Shown piece by piece: positions 19,122 to 28,079 of a DNA stretch of 64,000 bases; position 1 is the first letter of the stretch, and each line of letters starts with the position of its first letter. Under the pieces are notes generated by a model. The model made no database searches. It worked only from the letters and a program-made list of their open reading frames with translations, and was not told where the DNA came from. This stretch comes from Coprenecus sp902388455 (GTDB lineage Bacteria > Bacteroidota > Bacteroidia > Bacteroidales > UBA932). The translations under genes were made by a program, and so were the position numbers. The stretch covers positions 2,418,001-2,482,000 of the forward strand of contig OZ007032.1 in assembly GCA_963931615.1 (NCBI GenBank), written 5' to 3'.

Positions 19122-20090
19122 ATGGGCGAGAACAGAATACATACCGGAACCGCGACAGTGGTCAAGAACACCGGCAGCCACTACCTGCTGTCGGAGCTGC
19201 CGCAGTGGAAACCGCTGAACGCAGTGGTCAGAGGCAAGCTGCGGCTGAGCGGCTCTACGGCCACCAACCCGGTAGCGGTAGGCGACCGCGTGGAATACTC
19301 CGTGCCGGTAGATGCCGACGGAAATCCCGTAGACGAGGGCACCATCACCAAGGTCCTCCCGCGGAAGAACTACATCATCCGCAAGTCCACCAACCTCTCC
19401 CGCCAGTGCCACATCCTCGCCTCCAACATCGACACCGCCTACCTCATCGTCACCCTCGACTGCCCCGAGACCAAATGGCCCTTCATCGACCGCTTCCTGG
19501 TCACCTGCGAGGCCTACAAGGTCCCCGTCACGATACTACTCAACAAGACCGACCTCTACGTCACCGAAGAACTGCAAGCAAAAAGCGAACTCTTCCACAG
19601 CATCTACACCGACGCCGGCTACCCCATAATGGACATCTCGGTCCTCACCGGTCAGGGCGTGGACACCCTCCGGGAGCAGTGTAACAGAGGCGGCATCTCC
19701 CTTTTCAGCGGCGTCTCCGGAGTGGGCAAATCCTCCCTCATCAAGGCCATCGACCCCGCCCTCGACCCAAAAACCTCAGAAATATCGGACAAATACCGCC
19801 AGGGCCGCCACACCACCACATTCTACGAGATCTACCCCACAAGCGGCGGCGGATTCATCATCGACACCCCCGGCATCAGGGGCTTCGGCCTGGTGGACAT
19901 CGAGCCGGAGGAGATCTCCACCTATTTCCCGGAAATGCTCCGCGTCGCCGACAACTGCCGCTACAAGCCCTGCACCCACACCCATGAGCCGGGCTGCGCA
20001 GTCCTCGAGGCAGTGGAGAACGGCACCGTCTCCCCCGAACGCTACATGTCCTACCTCGGAATGCTCGAGGAGGAGGGAAAATACAGATAG
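19122..20090 (+). CDS. rsgA: Ribosome small-subunit biogenesis GTPase RsgA
   Basis: 322 aa with the circularly permuted G-motif order typical of RsgA: G4 NKTD at 141-144, then G1 GVSGVGKSS at 197-205, and G3 DTPG at 248-251. An N-terminal OB-fold carries VGDRVEYSV. The C-terminal zinc site includes Cys279, Cys284 and Cys292 with the intervening histidines (CRYKPCTHTHEPGC). It assists 30S maturation and its GTPase is stimulated by the 30S subunit. The MATE gene follows after 9 bp, so the two likely share a transcript. Confidence 0.97.
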   Translation: MGENRIHTGTATVVKNTGSHYLLSELPQWKPLNAVVRGKLRLSGSTATNPVAVGDRVEYSVPVDADGNPVDEGTITKVLPRKNYIIRKSTNLSRQCHILASNIDTAYLIVTLDCPETKWPFIDRFLVTCEAYKVPVTILLNKTDLYVTEELQAKSELFHSIYTDAGYPIMDISVLTGQGVDTLREQCNRGGISLFSGVSGVGKSSLIKAIDPALDPKTSEISDKYRQGRHTTTFYEIYPTSGGGFIIDTPGIRGFGLVDIEPEEISTYFPEMLRVADNCRYKPCTHTHEPGCAVLEAVENGTVSPERYMSYLGMLEEEGKYR

Positions 20091-20099
20091 CACGACAAT

Positions 20100-21470
20100 A
20101 TGAAAAGACATACGGAGAACAGCGCGCCCAGATCCATGAACAGCCGGATCCTGCACCTCGCGGTGCCCAGCATCCTGGCCAACATCACCGTCCCCCTCGT
20201 GGGAATGGTGGACATCGGCGTATCCGGCCGCCTGGGCAACGTAGCGGCCATCGGGGCAATAGCCGTAGGCTCAATGCTCTTCGACCTGCTCTACTGGAAC
20301 TTCGGCTTCCTCCGTGTCGGCACGGGAGGCCTCACGGCCCAGGCCTACGGCCGCAAGGACCTTCCCGGGGCAATGCGCTACTTCGTCCAGGGAGAGGCGA
20401 CCGCCCTGCTCTCGGCCTCATTCCTGATACTGATCCAATGGCTCTTCGTCGAGGCGGCCTTCCTCTTCATCGACTGCTCGGCGGAAGTCCAGGAACTGGC
20501 CCGGAAATATTTCTTCATCAGGATATGGGACGCTCCGGCAACTCTCTCGCTGATGGTGTTCAAAGGCTGGTTCATCGGTATGCAGAACACCGTCTTCCCG
20601 ATGGCGGTGGACATGACGGTCAACGTGGTCAACCTCGGCATGAGCATCTTCCTCGGCCTGCACACCCCTCTCGGCTTCGCCGGTGTGGCCCTCGGCACGG
20701 TCATCGCCCAGTATACCGGCCTCATCCTGGCCTCCGTCCTGATGCTCACGCACTACGGCAGGCTGCTGCGGCACGTCAACATCCGGCAGCACGTGCAGTT
20801 CCGCTACATGAAGTCGTTCTACGTTCTCAACGCCAACCTCTTCCTGCGCTCACTCTGTTTTATGCTGATATACTGCGGATTCACCTCCCTGGCTGCCCAC
20901 TACGGAGACGTACAGCTGGCCGTAAGCACCATCATCATGAAGCTGCTGATGCTCTACTCCTACATCCTGGACGGATTTGCATACGCGGGCGAGGCCCTCA
21001 CCGGCCGCTACATCGGAGCCCAGGACAGGCTGTCCCTGAACAAGGCCGTGCGGCTGCTCTTCACCTGGACAGCCGGCCTGGCCGTCATCTCAACCGTGGC
21101 CTACGGCGTGGGAGGCCAGTGGATGGTAAGCCTCATGACGACAGAGGCAGCCGTTACAGCTGCCTCCAAACCGTATATGATATGGCTGATAATCATGCCC
21201 GCATTCAGCTGTCTGGCCTTCATGTGGGACGGCATCTTCATCGGAGCCACCGCCGCACGGGCCATCCGCAACGGAATGATCTGGGCCTGCGCCTCCTTCT
21301 ACGTCTGCTACTTCGCCTTCCGCGGCCTGATGGGCATCCAGGCCCTGTACATGGCCTACTTCGCCCACCTCATCGCCCGCGACGTCTACATGACGGTCAC
21401 GGCACGCAGACAGGTATTCTCCAGAATTACTCCTGAGCCCCGGACTCCTGCTCCTCAACGGCAGGAATAG
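20100..21470 (+). CDS. MATE family efflux transporter (DinF-like)
   Basis: 456 aa, about 12 membrane helices. The opening ILHLAVPSILANITVPLVGMVDIGVSGRLG is the MATE N-terminal signature, followed by RVGTGGLTAQAYG. These are Na+- or H+-coupled exporters of organic cations or other small molecules; the substrate is not predictable. It starts 9 bp after rsgA. Its last 44 bp overlap, in antiparallel orientation, the end of the S41 protease gene, which is unusual in a window where most convergent genes are separated. Confidence 0.93.
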   Translation: MKRHTENSAPRSMNSRILHLAVPSILANITVPLVGMVDIGVSGRLGNVAAIGAIAVGSMLFDLLYWNFGFLRVGTGGLTAQAYGRKDLPGAMRYFVQGEATALLSASFLILIQWLFVEAAFLFIDCSAEVQELARKYFFIRIWDAPATLSLMVFKGWFIGMQNTVFPMAVDMTVNVVNLGMSIFLGLHTPLGFAGVALGTVIAQYTGLILASVLMLTHYGRLLRHVNIRQHVQFRYMKSFYVLNANLFLRSLCFMLIYCGFTSLAAHYGDVQLAVSTIIMKLLMLYSYILDGFAYAGEALTGRYIGAQDRLSLNKAVRLLFTWTAGLAVISTVAYGVGGQWMVSLMTTEAAVTAASKPYMIWLIIMPAFSCLAFMWDGIFIGATAARAIRNGMIWACASFYVCYFAFRGLMGIQALYMAYFAHLIARDVYMTVTARRQVFSRITPEPRTPAPQRQE

Positions 21471-23109
21471 TCCCGTCCCACAGCTCCAGCGCCTCCTGAA
21501 GCTGGCTGTCCTGGCGGAGGGCGGACTCGGCGCCTCCGGCCCGGAGATAGAACTTCAGGGCTATCTCATCCTCGAGGAGAGACTTGACTGTGGACTTGTT
21601 GGCCTCGAGGAAGTCCTCTTTTGTCAGCGAGATGCGCTCCAACAGTCCGTCCATTTCCTCTTTAAGGCCGTCGAGCGTACTGTCCAGGCCCTCCCGTTCT
21701 GCGGCCTCCAGCACCCTTTCCATCTCTATCTGGGATTCCGTCCTGGCGTCAAACTCCTTCCGGGCCGCAAACTGCACGAAATCGGCATATTCCTCATCAG
21801 TCAGCAGGAACTCACCGGCCGGAGCGATGGAATCGTGGGTGTTGTAGTATTTTATGGCATAGTCGCTGATGACATTGCTGTATATCAACGATATAACCGG
21901 ACGACTGTAATACTTGGGATCCACCTCAATATCGGGAGTGATGCCTCCGCCGTCGTATACCGTACGGCCCAGTCGTGTCCTGAATGCTTTTTTCAGGGAA
22001 TCGGGAACATATCCCACACTGCCGTCCTCGTTACGATGGCTGTAGTCTATAGCCTGTACACAGCGGCCGCTGGGAGTGTAGTATTTGGCGGTAGTGACCT
22101 TGAGAGAGGTATTGTAACCTACTGGACGGATGGTCTGTACCAGACCTTTACCATAAGTGCGGACTCCCGCAACAGTAGCCCGGTCCATATCCTGGAGGGC
22201 GCCCGCCACTATCTCCGACGAAGACGCGGAAGCAGAGTTGACCATGACCATCAGAGGGATGATAGTATCCACCGGAGCTGTCTCGGTACTGTACTGGAAA
22301 TCTGCTGCCGGATGCTTTCCCTTGGCCGATACGACCAGAGTCCCCTGCGGCACGAACAGCGAGACTATGTTCACGGCCTCGTTCATAAGGCCTCCGCCAT
22401 TGCCGCGCAGGTCCAGTACCAGACGTTTCATCCGTCCGTCAGCCTTCAGATCCTCGAATGCCCTGCGTACATCCCTGGAGCCGTCCACCGTAAAACCTCC
22501 GATCTGGATATAGCCTGTAGAATCATTCAGAAAACCGTAATATACCACATCGGGAATATGTATCCGCTCACGGGTCAGTACCACCTGGACGGTATCTCCG
22601 CCCCGTCCCCTGACTACCGTCATATTCAGTTCAGTTCCGGGACGGCCGCGCATCCGTCCGCTGCACTGGTCTGCCGTAAGGTCCTTGGTGCTCACACCTT
22701 CGATGGCCACGACCGTGTCGCCGGGATGCAGACCGGCCTTGACAGCCGCCGAATTCTCATACGGTTCGGCTATGATTATATAACCTTGAGGGGTCTTCTG
22801 TATCAATGCCCCTACTCCGCCGTAACTCGCCGTCGTCATGATGTCCAGATCCTCCTCATTCTCCTCAGGGATGAATACCGTATAAGGATCAAGGGTAGAG
22901 AGCATGGCATCTATCCCCTTGTGCATCAAACCATCCAACTGAACCGTATCCACATACTGGGACTGGAGCGTCCTGAGAATCATGGACTGTATCTCCATAT
23001 ATTTGCCAGTGTTGAAATCCTCCGACTGAGCCGAGAGGGATAACACTGCCGCCATGGCTGCTGCCGCAGAGACAGCGGAGCGCCTGAAAATTGTACTTAC
23101 AAACTTCAT
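21427..23109 (-). CDS. S41 family C-terminal processing peptidase
   Basis: 560 aa. The N-terminal signal peptide (AAAAMAAVLSLSAQSE) directs export. A PDZ domain spans about 95-180 (SYGGVGALIQKTPQGY, GLHPGDTVVAIEGVS), then the protease core with VLDLRGNGGG near 231-240, the catalytic serine within NSASASSSEI at 291-300 and the catalytic lysine in GVRTYGKGLVQ (Lys321). It acts on periplasmic or envelope proteins. The C-terminal end overlaps the convergent MATE gene by 44 bp. CobW-like gene 23147-24427 lies upstream on the same strand with a 37-bp gap. Confidence 0.94.
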   Translation of the reverse strand: MKFVSTIFRRSAVSAAAAMAAVLSLSAQSEDFNTGKYMEIQSMILRTLQSQYVDTVQLDGLMHKGIDAMLSTLDPYTVFIPEENEEDLDIMTTASYGGVGALIQKTPQGYIIIAEPYENSAAVKAGLHPGDTVVAIEGVSTKDLTADQCSGRMRGRPGTELNMTVVRGRGGDTVQVVLTRERIHIPDVVYYGFLNDSTGYIQIGGFTVDGSRDVRRAFEDLKADGRMKRLVLDLRGNGGGLMNEAVNIVSLFVPQGTLVVSAKGKHPAADFQYSTETAPVDTIIPLMVMVNSASASSSEIVAGALQDMDRATVAGVRTYGKGLVQTIRPVGYNTSLKVTTAKYYTPSGRCVQAIDYSHRNEDGSVGYVPDSLKKAFRTRLGRTVYDGGGITPDIEVDPKYYSRPVISLIYSNVISDYAIKYYNTHDSIAPAGEFLLTDEEYADFVQFAARKEFDARTESQIEMERVLEAAEREGLDSTLDGLKEEMDGLLERISLTKEDFLEANKSTVKSLLEDEIALKFYLRAGGAESALRQDSQLQEALELWDGTIPAVEEQESGAQE

Positions 23110-23146
23110 TTACTGTATGTATTATTGTTTTCCGGTTACGAACAAA

Positions 23147-24427
23147 TTATATGCCGTAAATCTCAGCCCCGCGGTCGAGACAGAAATCCAGATCCTGCTT
23201 GATCTTCTCCACATCCATGTGCCGCCCTATGAACACTATTTTCTGCATGCGGTCTCCGTAGTACTCGTCCCAGTCGCGGGCGAAACCGGGATCCTGAGCC
23301 TTGAGCTGCTCCAGCTCGTCCTCCGGTGCGGTGGCATACCACTGACCCGCCTCCTTGAGCTGCTTCTGCCGTCCCGCCTGCTCGAACATGTAGGACATGT
23401 CCGGATCCTGGGTAAAATAGCAGATGCCCTTGGCACGGATCACCTCCCGCGGCCAGTGCTTGATGACGAAATTGTCGAATTTATTGATATCAAACGCCTG
23501 CCGGCGGTAATAGACGAATGTGCCGATGCCGTATTCCTCAGCCTCGCCCTCTTCGTGGTCATGGTCGTGATGATGGTGATGATGACCGCCGCCATGCTCA
23601 TCATGCTCACCGATGCTGTCATGTCCATGACTGTGCTCATGTTCATGATGATGCCCATATCCGCGGGCCTCCGCCTCCTCCTCTTCCGTGGGGACGGCTT
23701 CGATGCCGCGCACCCAGCCGGCCGAAGCGGCCACCTGGTTGAAACTGAACATCCGGGTGTTGAGTATCAGGCTCAGGTCTATCTCTCCGTAATCGCACTC
23801 GAGGATACGGGCAGAGGGCTGGACGCTGGCTATGATATGGCGGATGCGGGCCCTCTCGTCAGGCGTGACCTCCGACGCCTTGTTGAGCAGGACTATGTTG
23901 CAGAACTCTATCTGCTGTAGAATCAGATTCTCGATATCCTCCTCGTCCAGGTTCTCCTGCATAAGGCTGTCCCCGCAGGCAAACTCGTCCTGTAGTCTGA
24001 GGGCGTCGACCACCGTCACCACACAGTCCAGCCTGGGCACTATGCCTGCTGCCTCAAGCCTCGGATCCATCCTCGGCATGGTGCATATAGTCCTCGCGAT
24101 AGGCTCCGGTTCACAGATACCGCTGGCCTCTATGACTATGTAATCGAAACGCCGCATCTGTATCAGCTCCGTAATCTGGTTCATCAGGTCAGTCTTGAGG
24201 GTACAGCAGATACAGCCGTTCTGCAGAGCAACCAGACTGTCATCCTGAGTACCGACCACGCCGCCGCGCTGAATCAGGTCCGCATCTATATTCACTTCTC
24301 CGATATCGTTCACGATGACGGCGAACCGGATGCCCCTCTCATTGGAGAGGATGCGGTTCACCAGTGTTGTCTTCCCGCTGCCCAGATATCCGGTAAGGAG
24401 CAGCACAGGGACTTCCTGTTTGTTCAT
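23147..24427 (-). CDS. COG0523/CobW-family GTP-dependent metallochaperone
   Basis: 426 aa from the ATG at 24427 (MNKQEVPVLLLTGYLG), preferred over the upstream in-frame start because of the promoter 28 nt away. Walker A GYLGSGKTT is at 13-21, the metal-binding GCICC (CxCC) at 71-75, and SGICEPEP follows. A histidine-rich insert (runs of HHEHEHSHGHD and HHHHHHDHDHEE) precedes the CobW C-terminal domain. Such proteins deliver zinc or other metals; some act in cobalamin synthesis. With this His-rich loop zinc or nickel handling is the better guess. No Zur-like site was recognised. Confidence 0.9.
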   Translation of the reverse strand: MNKQEVPVLLLTGYLGSGKTTLVNRILSNERGIRFAVIVNDIGEVNIDADLIQRGGVVGTQDDSLVALQNGCICCTLKTDLMNQITELIQMRRFDYIVIEASGICEPEPIARTICTMPRMDPRLEAAGIVPRLDCVVTVVDALRLQDEFACGDSLMQENLDEEDIENLILQQIEFCNIVLLNKASEVTPDERARIRHIIASVQPSARILECDYGEIDLSLILNTRMFSFNQVAASAGWVRGIEAVPTEEEEAEARGYGHHHEHEHSHGHDSIGEHDEHGGGHHHHHHDHDHEEGEAEEYGIGTFVYYRRQAFDINKFDNFVIKHWPREVIRAKGICYFTQDPDMSYMFEQAGRQKQLKEAGQWYATAPEDELEQLKAQDPGFARDWDEYYGDRMQKIVFIGRHMDVEKIKQDLDFCLDRGAEIYGI

Positions 24428-24454
24428 GTTACAATTTTGTTTAAACAACGGACG

Positions 24455-24462
24455 CAAAAATA
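24455..24462 (-). promoter_or_regulatory. -7 promoter box for the CobW-family gene
   Basis: The minus strand reads TATTTTTG, 28 nt before the chosen ATG at 24427. Confidence 0.55.
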
Positions 24463-24483
24463 ACTAATTATCCATTCTTTTTG

Positions 24484-24491
24484 TAAATTTG
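24484..24491 (+). promoter_or_regulatory. -7 promoter box for the TPR/HTH gene
   Basis: TAAATTTG, a perfect consensus match, 30 nt upstream of the ATG at 24522 and divergent from the CobW-family promoter. Confidence 0.6.
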
Positions 24492-24521
24492 TCAGCGAAA
24501 GTTACACGCACACACGTCTGA

Positions 24522-26213
24522 ATGGGCCGAATATCCAGAATATCCGCGGCAGTCCTGACCGCATGCCTGCTCGTCCTCTCCTGCGCCCCGGGCTCAAGAG
24601 AGGCCAGAACTCTGCTTTCAGCCGCAGATTCCCTCATGGACACCGACCCCTACGCAGCCCTGTACAGTCTGATGTCCATCGACAGCACGGTAATACCCAC
24701 GCTCAGAAAAAAGGAGAGAACCAAGTACTTCCTGCTGCGCACACAGGCAAAATACAAATGCTATCTCCCGATAGGCAGCGACACAACTATCGGCATGGTG
24801 ACAGACTACTACAAAAGAAAAGGTCCGGCTTCCCGCTATGCCTCGGCCCTCTGCATGAGAGGGGCGGTAGAATTCGAACGGGGAAATCCCGTATCGGCTC
24901 TCGAGGACTACAAGGAAGCCGAGCGCATCATCAACAGCAGAGGTACGGACCCGGTCGCATCCGGCCTGCTCCATACCCGCATAGCCGAATTGTACCAGCA
25001 GACATTCGTCAACGACTCCATAACCGTGGACAGGTACCGCAAGGCCCTGGATTGCTTCCTGCAATCGGACCGCCGCGACCTGATCATGAAGGGACGGTTC
25101 TCACTTGCCAGAGCACTGCTGCCTGTCTCCCCGGAAGAAGCATACACCAACATCCTGGCAGGAACTGCTCTCGCCCGCAAGTTGAAAGACAGCACTATGT
25201 TAAAGGTAGCCCGCGAGCTGGAGGCATCCTACCTGCTCATCACAAGACAGTACGGAGAGATTATACGGACAGCAGGCCCCCTCATCAGGAAAATGGAGCA
25301 GAACCCGGATAAGACCGTATCCAAGTCGGGAGCCAACGTCCTCATGTCAGCCTGCATCGCCTACGCCAGATGCGGATACCCGGACTCGGCGAGAGCCATA
25401 CTTCCACATATCCCGGAAAACACACTTGACGGGAGCTCCTATCACATGCTCCGATATGAGATAGCCCTCAGTGAGGGAGACCTGGATTCGGCACTCATCC
25501 ATCACCTCAATGGGGACAGACTTACAGACAGCACTATGGCAGCAGGCTACAGGCTTCATCTCAGAGGAGTGGAGAAACGGTTCGAAACCGGCCGGATACA
25601 GGAACGATATTCTTCAATGCGGGCGCATTACCTCTCCTCATGTCTCATCCTGCTGGGATTACTCTGTATAATATCCATAATCTTCTCATTCATATACTCC
25701 CGCAATATACATCTTAAACGGGAGGTTGAAAAATGCACTGATATCATACGGAGTCTCCATGAAGAAAAGGATTCGTCTAAAAACAATACTAAAACCATAA
25801 ACGGAAAAGAAAGTGCCGTCATTTCCGAGGAAATGCTGAAAGTTACAGACGAACTGATGGAAGCCTATTACAAATACGGCAGGACAAAGGCAATAACCGA
25901 ACAAGTTAAAGCTATACTTAAACATCATTTCCCTGAAGAGGGAACAATGATGAAAGTCCGCAGAATAGTCGATGCAACCTACCCCGGATTCCTCTCCGGA
26001 CTTGAGAACTCGTATCCTGTCCTCAAGGAAAAGGATATCTATATCATAGCCCTTACAGCCTGTGGCTTCTCCACAGGAACTATCTGCGCCTTACGCAGAA
26101 TATCAGAGAGTTCCCTCTATGTGGAAAAGACCAGAATTGCCCGCAAGATAGGCGAGACCGGGAGTCTCTCCGACTTCGTACAGAAAGCCCTGCAAAACTA
26201 TAATGTGTCTTAA
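24522..26213 (+). CDS. TPR lipoprotein-like membrane protein with C-terminal HTH region
   Basis: 563 aa. The N terminus has a lipoprotein-like signal (VLTACLLVLSCAPG, lipobox cysteine near residue 21). About 330 residues of tetratricopeptide-like helices follow, then a transmembrane helix near 369-390 (LILLGLLCIISIIFSFIY), a coiled-coil segment (LKREVEKCTDIIRSLHEEKD), and a cytoplasmic C-terminal domain that looks LuxR/HTH-like (TACGFSTGTICALRRISESSLYVEKTRI split across its recognition helix). Proteins of this layout are common in Bacteroides and are thought to couple envelope sensing to transcription, but the ligand and targets are unknown. Confidence 0.8.
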   Translation: MGRISRISAAVLTACLLVLSCAPGSREARTLLSAADSLMDTDPYAALYSLMSIDSTVIPTLRKKERTKYFLLRTQAKYKCYLPIGSDTTIGMVTDYYKRKGPASRYASALCMRGAVEFERGNPVSALEDYKEAERIINSRGTDPVASGLLHTRIAELYQQTFVNDSITVDRYRKALDCFLQSDRRDLIMKGRFSLARALLPVSPEEAYTNILAGTALARKLKDSTMLKVARELEASYLLITRQYGEIIRTAGPLIRKMEQNPDKTVSKSGANVLMSACIAYARCGYPDSARAILPHIPENTLDGSSYHMLRYEIALSEGDLDSALIHHLNGDRLTDSTMAAGYRLHLRGVEKRFETGRIQERYSSMRAHYLSSCLILLGLLCIISIIFSFIYSRNIHLKREVEKCTDIIRSLHEEKDSSKNNTKTINGKESAVISEEMLKVTDELMEAYYKYGRTKAITEQVKAILKHHFPEEGTMMKVRRIVDATYPGFLSGLENSYPVLKEKDIYIIALTACGFSTGTICALRRISESSLYVEKTRIARKIGETGSLSDFVQKALQNYNVS

Positions 26214-26391
26214 CAGGCCTTTTTACGCCTAACAGCATCCAATCTATTGATTTTAAATTAATTACGCCAGACATTACCACTATCTTCCGTCTTACCCTAC
26301 CTTAACAGACGAGTCTACATTATTTATTTTCAGTAAGTTATACAACAAACTGGGCTAAGATTATTTTTTTGGCGAAAACTTATCTGTTTGC

Positions 26392-26478
26392 TAAATTTGT
26401 TTCTGTTAAAAGTTACGGTGAAAAGCTTCTGACACCAGGAATGCAATGTTTGGGGATTACATGCATTTCTGGTGTTGC
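26392..26478 (+). ncRNA. Candidate small RNA: orphan promoter plus hairpin
   Basis: TAAATTTG at 26392-26399 is a perfect -7 box with no plus-strand gene behind it. About 30 nt downstream lies an imperfect hairpin (ACACCAG-AATGCA ... TGCATTTCTGGTGT) ending in GCTTTAT by 26478, just before the convergent GH3 stop. This could be a short transcript with its terminator, or simply a bidirectional terminator for the flanking genes. Nothing else recognisable occupies 26214-26479. Confidence 0.3.
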
Positions 26479-26479
26479 T

Positions 26480-28027
26480 TTATACCATTCCGAGAATTCC
26501 ATCGACGAATCGGCGGTCATTGCTCAGGCGCGGCACCTTGTTCTGCCCTCCGGTCTTGCCGCGTCCCTCCATCCATCTGTAAAATGTCCCCGGCGGAACG
26601 GGGGTAAGTTCCAGAACCGTCATCGTCACATCCCCGCTGCGCTTGGCCTCATAATCCGAGTTGCGGCGGCACAGAGCGGCGTCCAGCTCATCCCTGAACT
26701 GTTCCAGCTTCCGAGGATCCCGCACTGCCTCCTGACTTCCTGCCGAGAACTCCACCACCCACTGATGCGCCCCCTTGGCATGAGAGCCGTCCATGAAGAC
26801 AGGCGCCACAGTATAGTCGGTCACTTCCATTCCGCAGGTGCGGCAGGCCTCCGAAAGGGCCTCTTCCGCATTGTGTATCATCAGTTCCTCACCGAAAGCG
26901 TTGATGAAGAGCTGTGTCCGTCCCGTGATGATAATCCTGTGCGGGCAGAGGGTGGTGAACTCCACACAGTCCCCTATCAGATACCGCCAAAGTCCGCTGT
27001 CGGTGGTTATCACCATCGCGTATGTCACACCGGTACGCACCTCGTCCACCGTATAGACATCCTCCGACTCCCCGGCCAGGACCTTGTCCAGGGAACGCAT
27101 CGGGATGAACTCGAAGAAGACCCCGTTGTCCAGAGTCAGGGCCATGCCCTTCTGCGACGGGTCATCCTGCAGGGCGAAGTAGCCCTCCGAGGCATTGTAA
27201 TTCTCCAGATAGTGCATCCGGTCAGAAGGGATGAGCCGGCGGTACTGCTCGCGGTAGGGCCCGAAACTGATGCCCCCGTGCATGAAAAGCTCGAGGTTGG
27301 GCCATATATCCGTCAGATACTCAGCATGGTTATACTCCAGCAGCCGCTCTATCATGATGAGGTTCCAGGACGGGACACCGGAGAAATTGGTCACGTTCTG
27401 CTTCGAGCACACCCGGCAGATACCCTCTATCTTCTGCCTGAAATCCGGCAGCATGGCTATGTCCCGCGACGGAGTGCGCACGATCTCTGCCACGGACGGA
27501 CTGTTGCTCAGCAGGATGGCCGACAAGTCCCCGTTCCTGGCGCCTCCGCCCGAGAGTTCGTCCACCTTGACGCTGCCGCCGAGGGTGAGGGCCTTGCCGT
27601 TGAACAGACGCGAATCGGGATAGCGGCGGATATAGGTCGCCAGCATGGTCTTGAAGCCGCGGTAGTGACAGCCGGAGAGATTGGCCGGAGTCACCGGGAT
27701 GTACTTGCTCTTGTCCGAGCTCGTGCCGCTGGACTTGGCGAACCAGCGCACCTTCTGGTTCCACAGCACATAGTCCTCGCCCCGGCGCAGACGCTCGATG
27801 TATGGCGCGAAGCCGTCGTACTCCCGCACCGGCACCGCCCGCCGGTAATCCGCATATCCGCGTACCCGGTCGAAGCCGTGCTCCCGGCCGAAAGCCGTAT
27901 CCCGGCCCGCCTCCAGCAACTGCCTGAAAACGTATTCCTGTACCGCCCCGGGATGCTCGCACCCGCGGTCAAAACTCCTGAGCAGCGGACTCAGCGCCGC
28001 CATCACTGTTCTGTTCAATACCGACAT
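26480..28027 (-). CDS. GH3-family acyl-adenylate/amido synthetase-like protein
   Basis: 515 aa from the ATG at 28027 (MSVLNRTVMAALSPLL); the longer open frame upstream is not family-like. It contains the ATP-binding motif FAKSSGTSSDKSKYIPVT, the second motif near YNASEGYFALQ, and YAMVITTDSGLWRYLIGDCVEF. These are hallmarks of the GH3 (auxin-responsive) family within the ANL-like adenylases. Plant members conjugate amino acids to hormones. Bacteroidota members are widespread but their substrates are unknown. It follows recO by 52 bp in a rdgB-recO-GH3 series. Confidence 0.9.
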   Translation of the reverse strand: MSVLNRTVMAALSPLLRSFDRGCEHPGAVQEYVFRQLLEAGRDTAFGREHGFDRVRGYADYRRAVPVREYDGFAPYIERLRRGEDYVLWNQKVRWFAKSSGTSSDKSKYIPVTPANLSGCHYRGFKTMLATYIRRYPDSRLFNGKALTLGGSVKVDELSGGGARNGDLSAILLSNSPSVAEIVRTPSRDIAMLPDFRQKIEGICRVCSKQNVTNFSGVPSWNLIMIERLLEYNHAEYLTDIWPNLELFMHGGISFGPYREQYRRLIPSDRMHYLENYNASEGYFALQDDPSQKGMALTLDNGVFFEFIPMRSLDKVLAGESEDVYTVDEVRTGVTYAMVITTDSGLWRYLIGDCVEFTTLCPHRIIITGRTQLFINAFGEELMIHNAEEALSEACRTCGMEVTDYTVAPVFMDGSHAKGAHQWVVEFSAGSQEAVRDPRKLEQFRDELDAALCRRNSDYEAKRSGDVTMTVLELTPVPPGTFYRWMEGRGKTGGQNKVPRLSNDRRFVDGILGMV

Positions 28028-28079
28028 GACGCACTGTGTTTTTAAAACGTTGGCGAAGTTAGCGAGAATTCGGGAAAAA

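Noticed and set aside
23536..23660. Histidine-codon-rich tract considered as a microsatellite.
   Set aside because: It is the histidine-rich metal-binding loop of the CobW-family protein with mixed codons and acidic residues, not a pure simple repeat.
26369..28045. 558-codon plus-strand frame opposite the GH3-family gene.
   Set aside because: Antisense shadow: it starts in the noncoding gap and lacks any family features, whereas the minus-strand GH3 motifs are clear.
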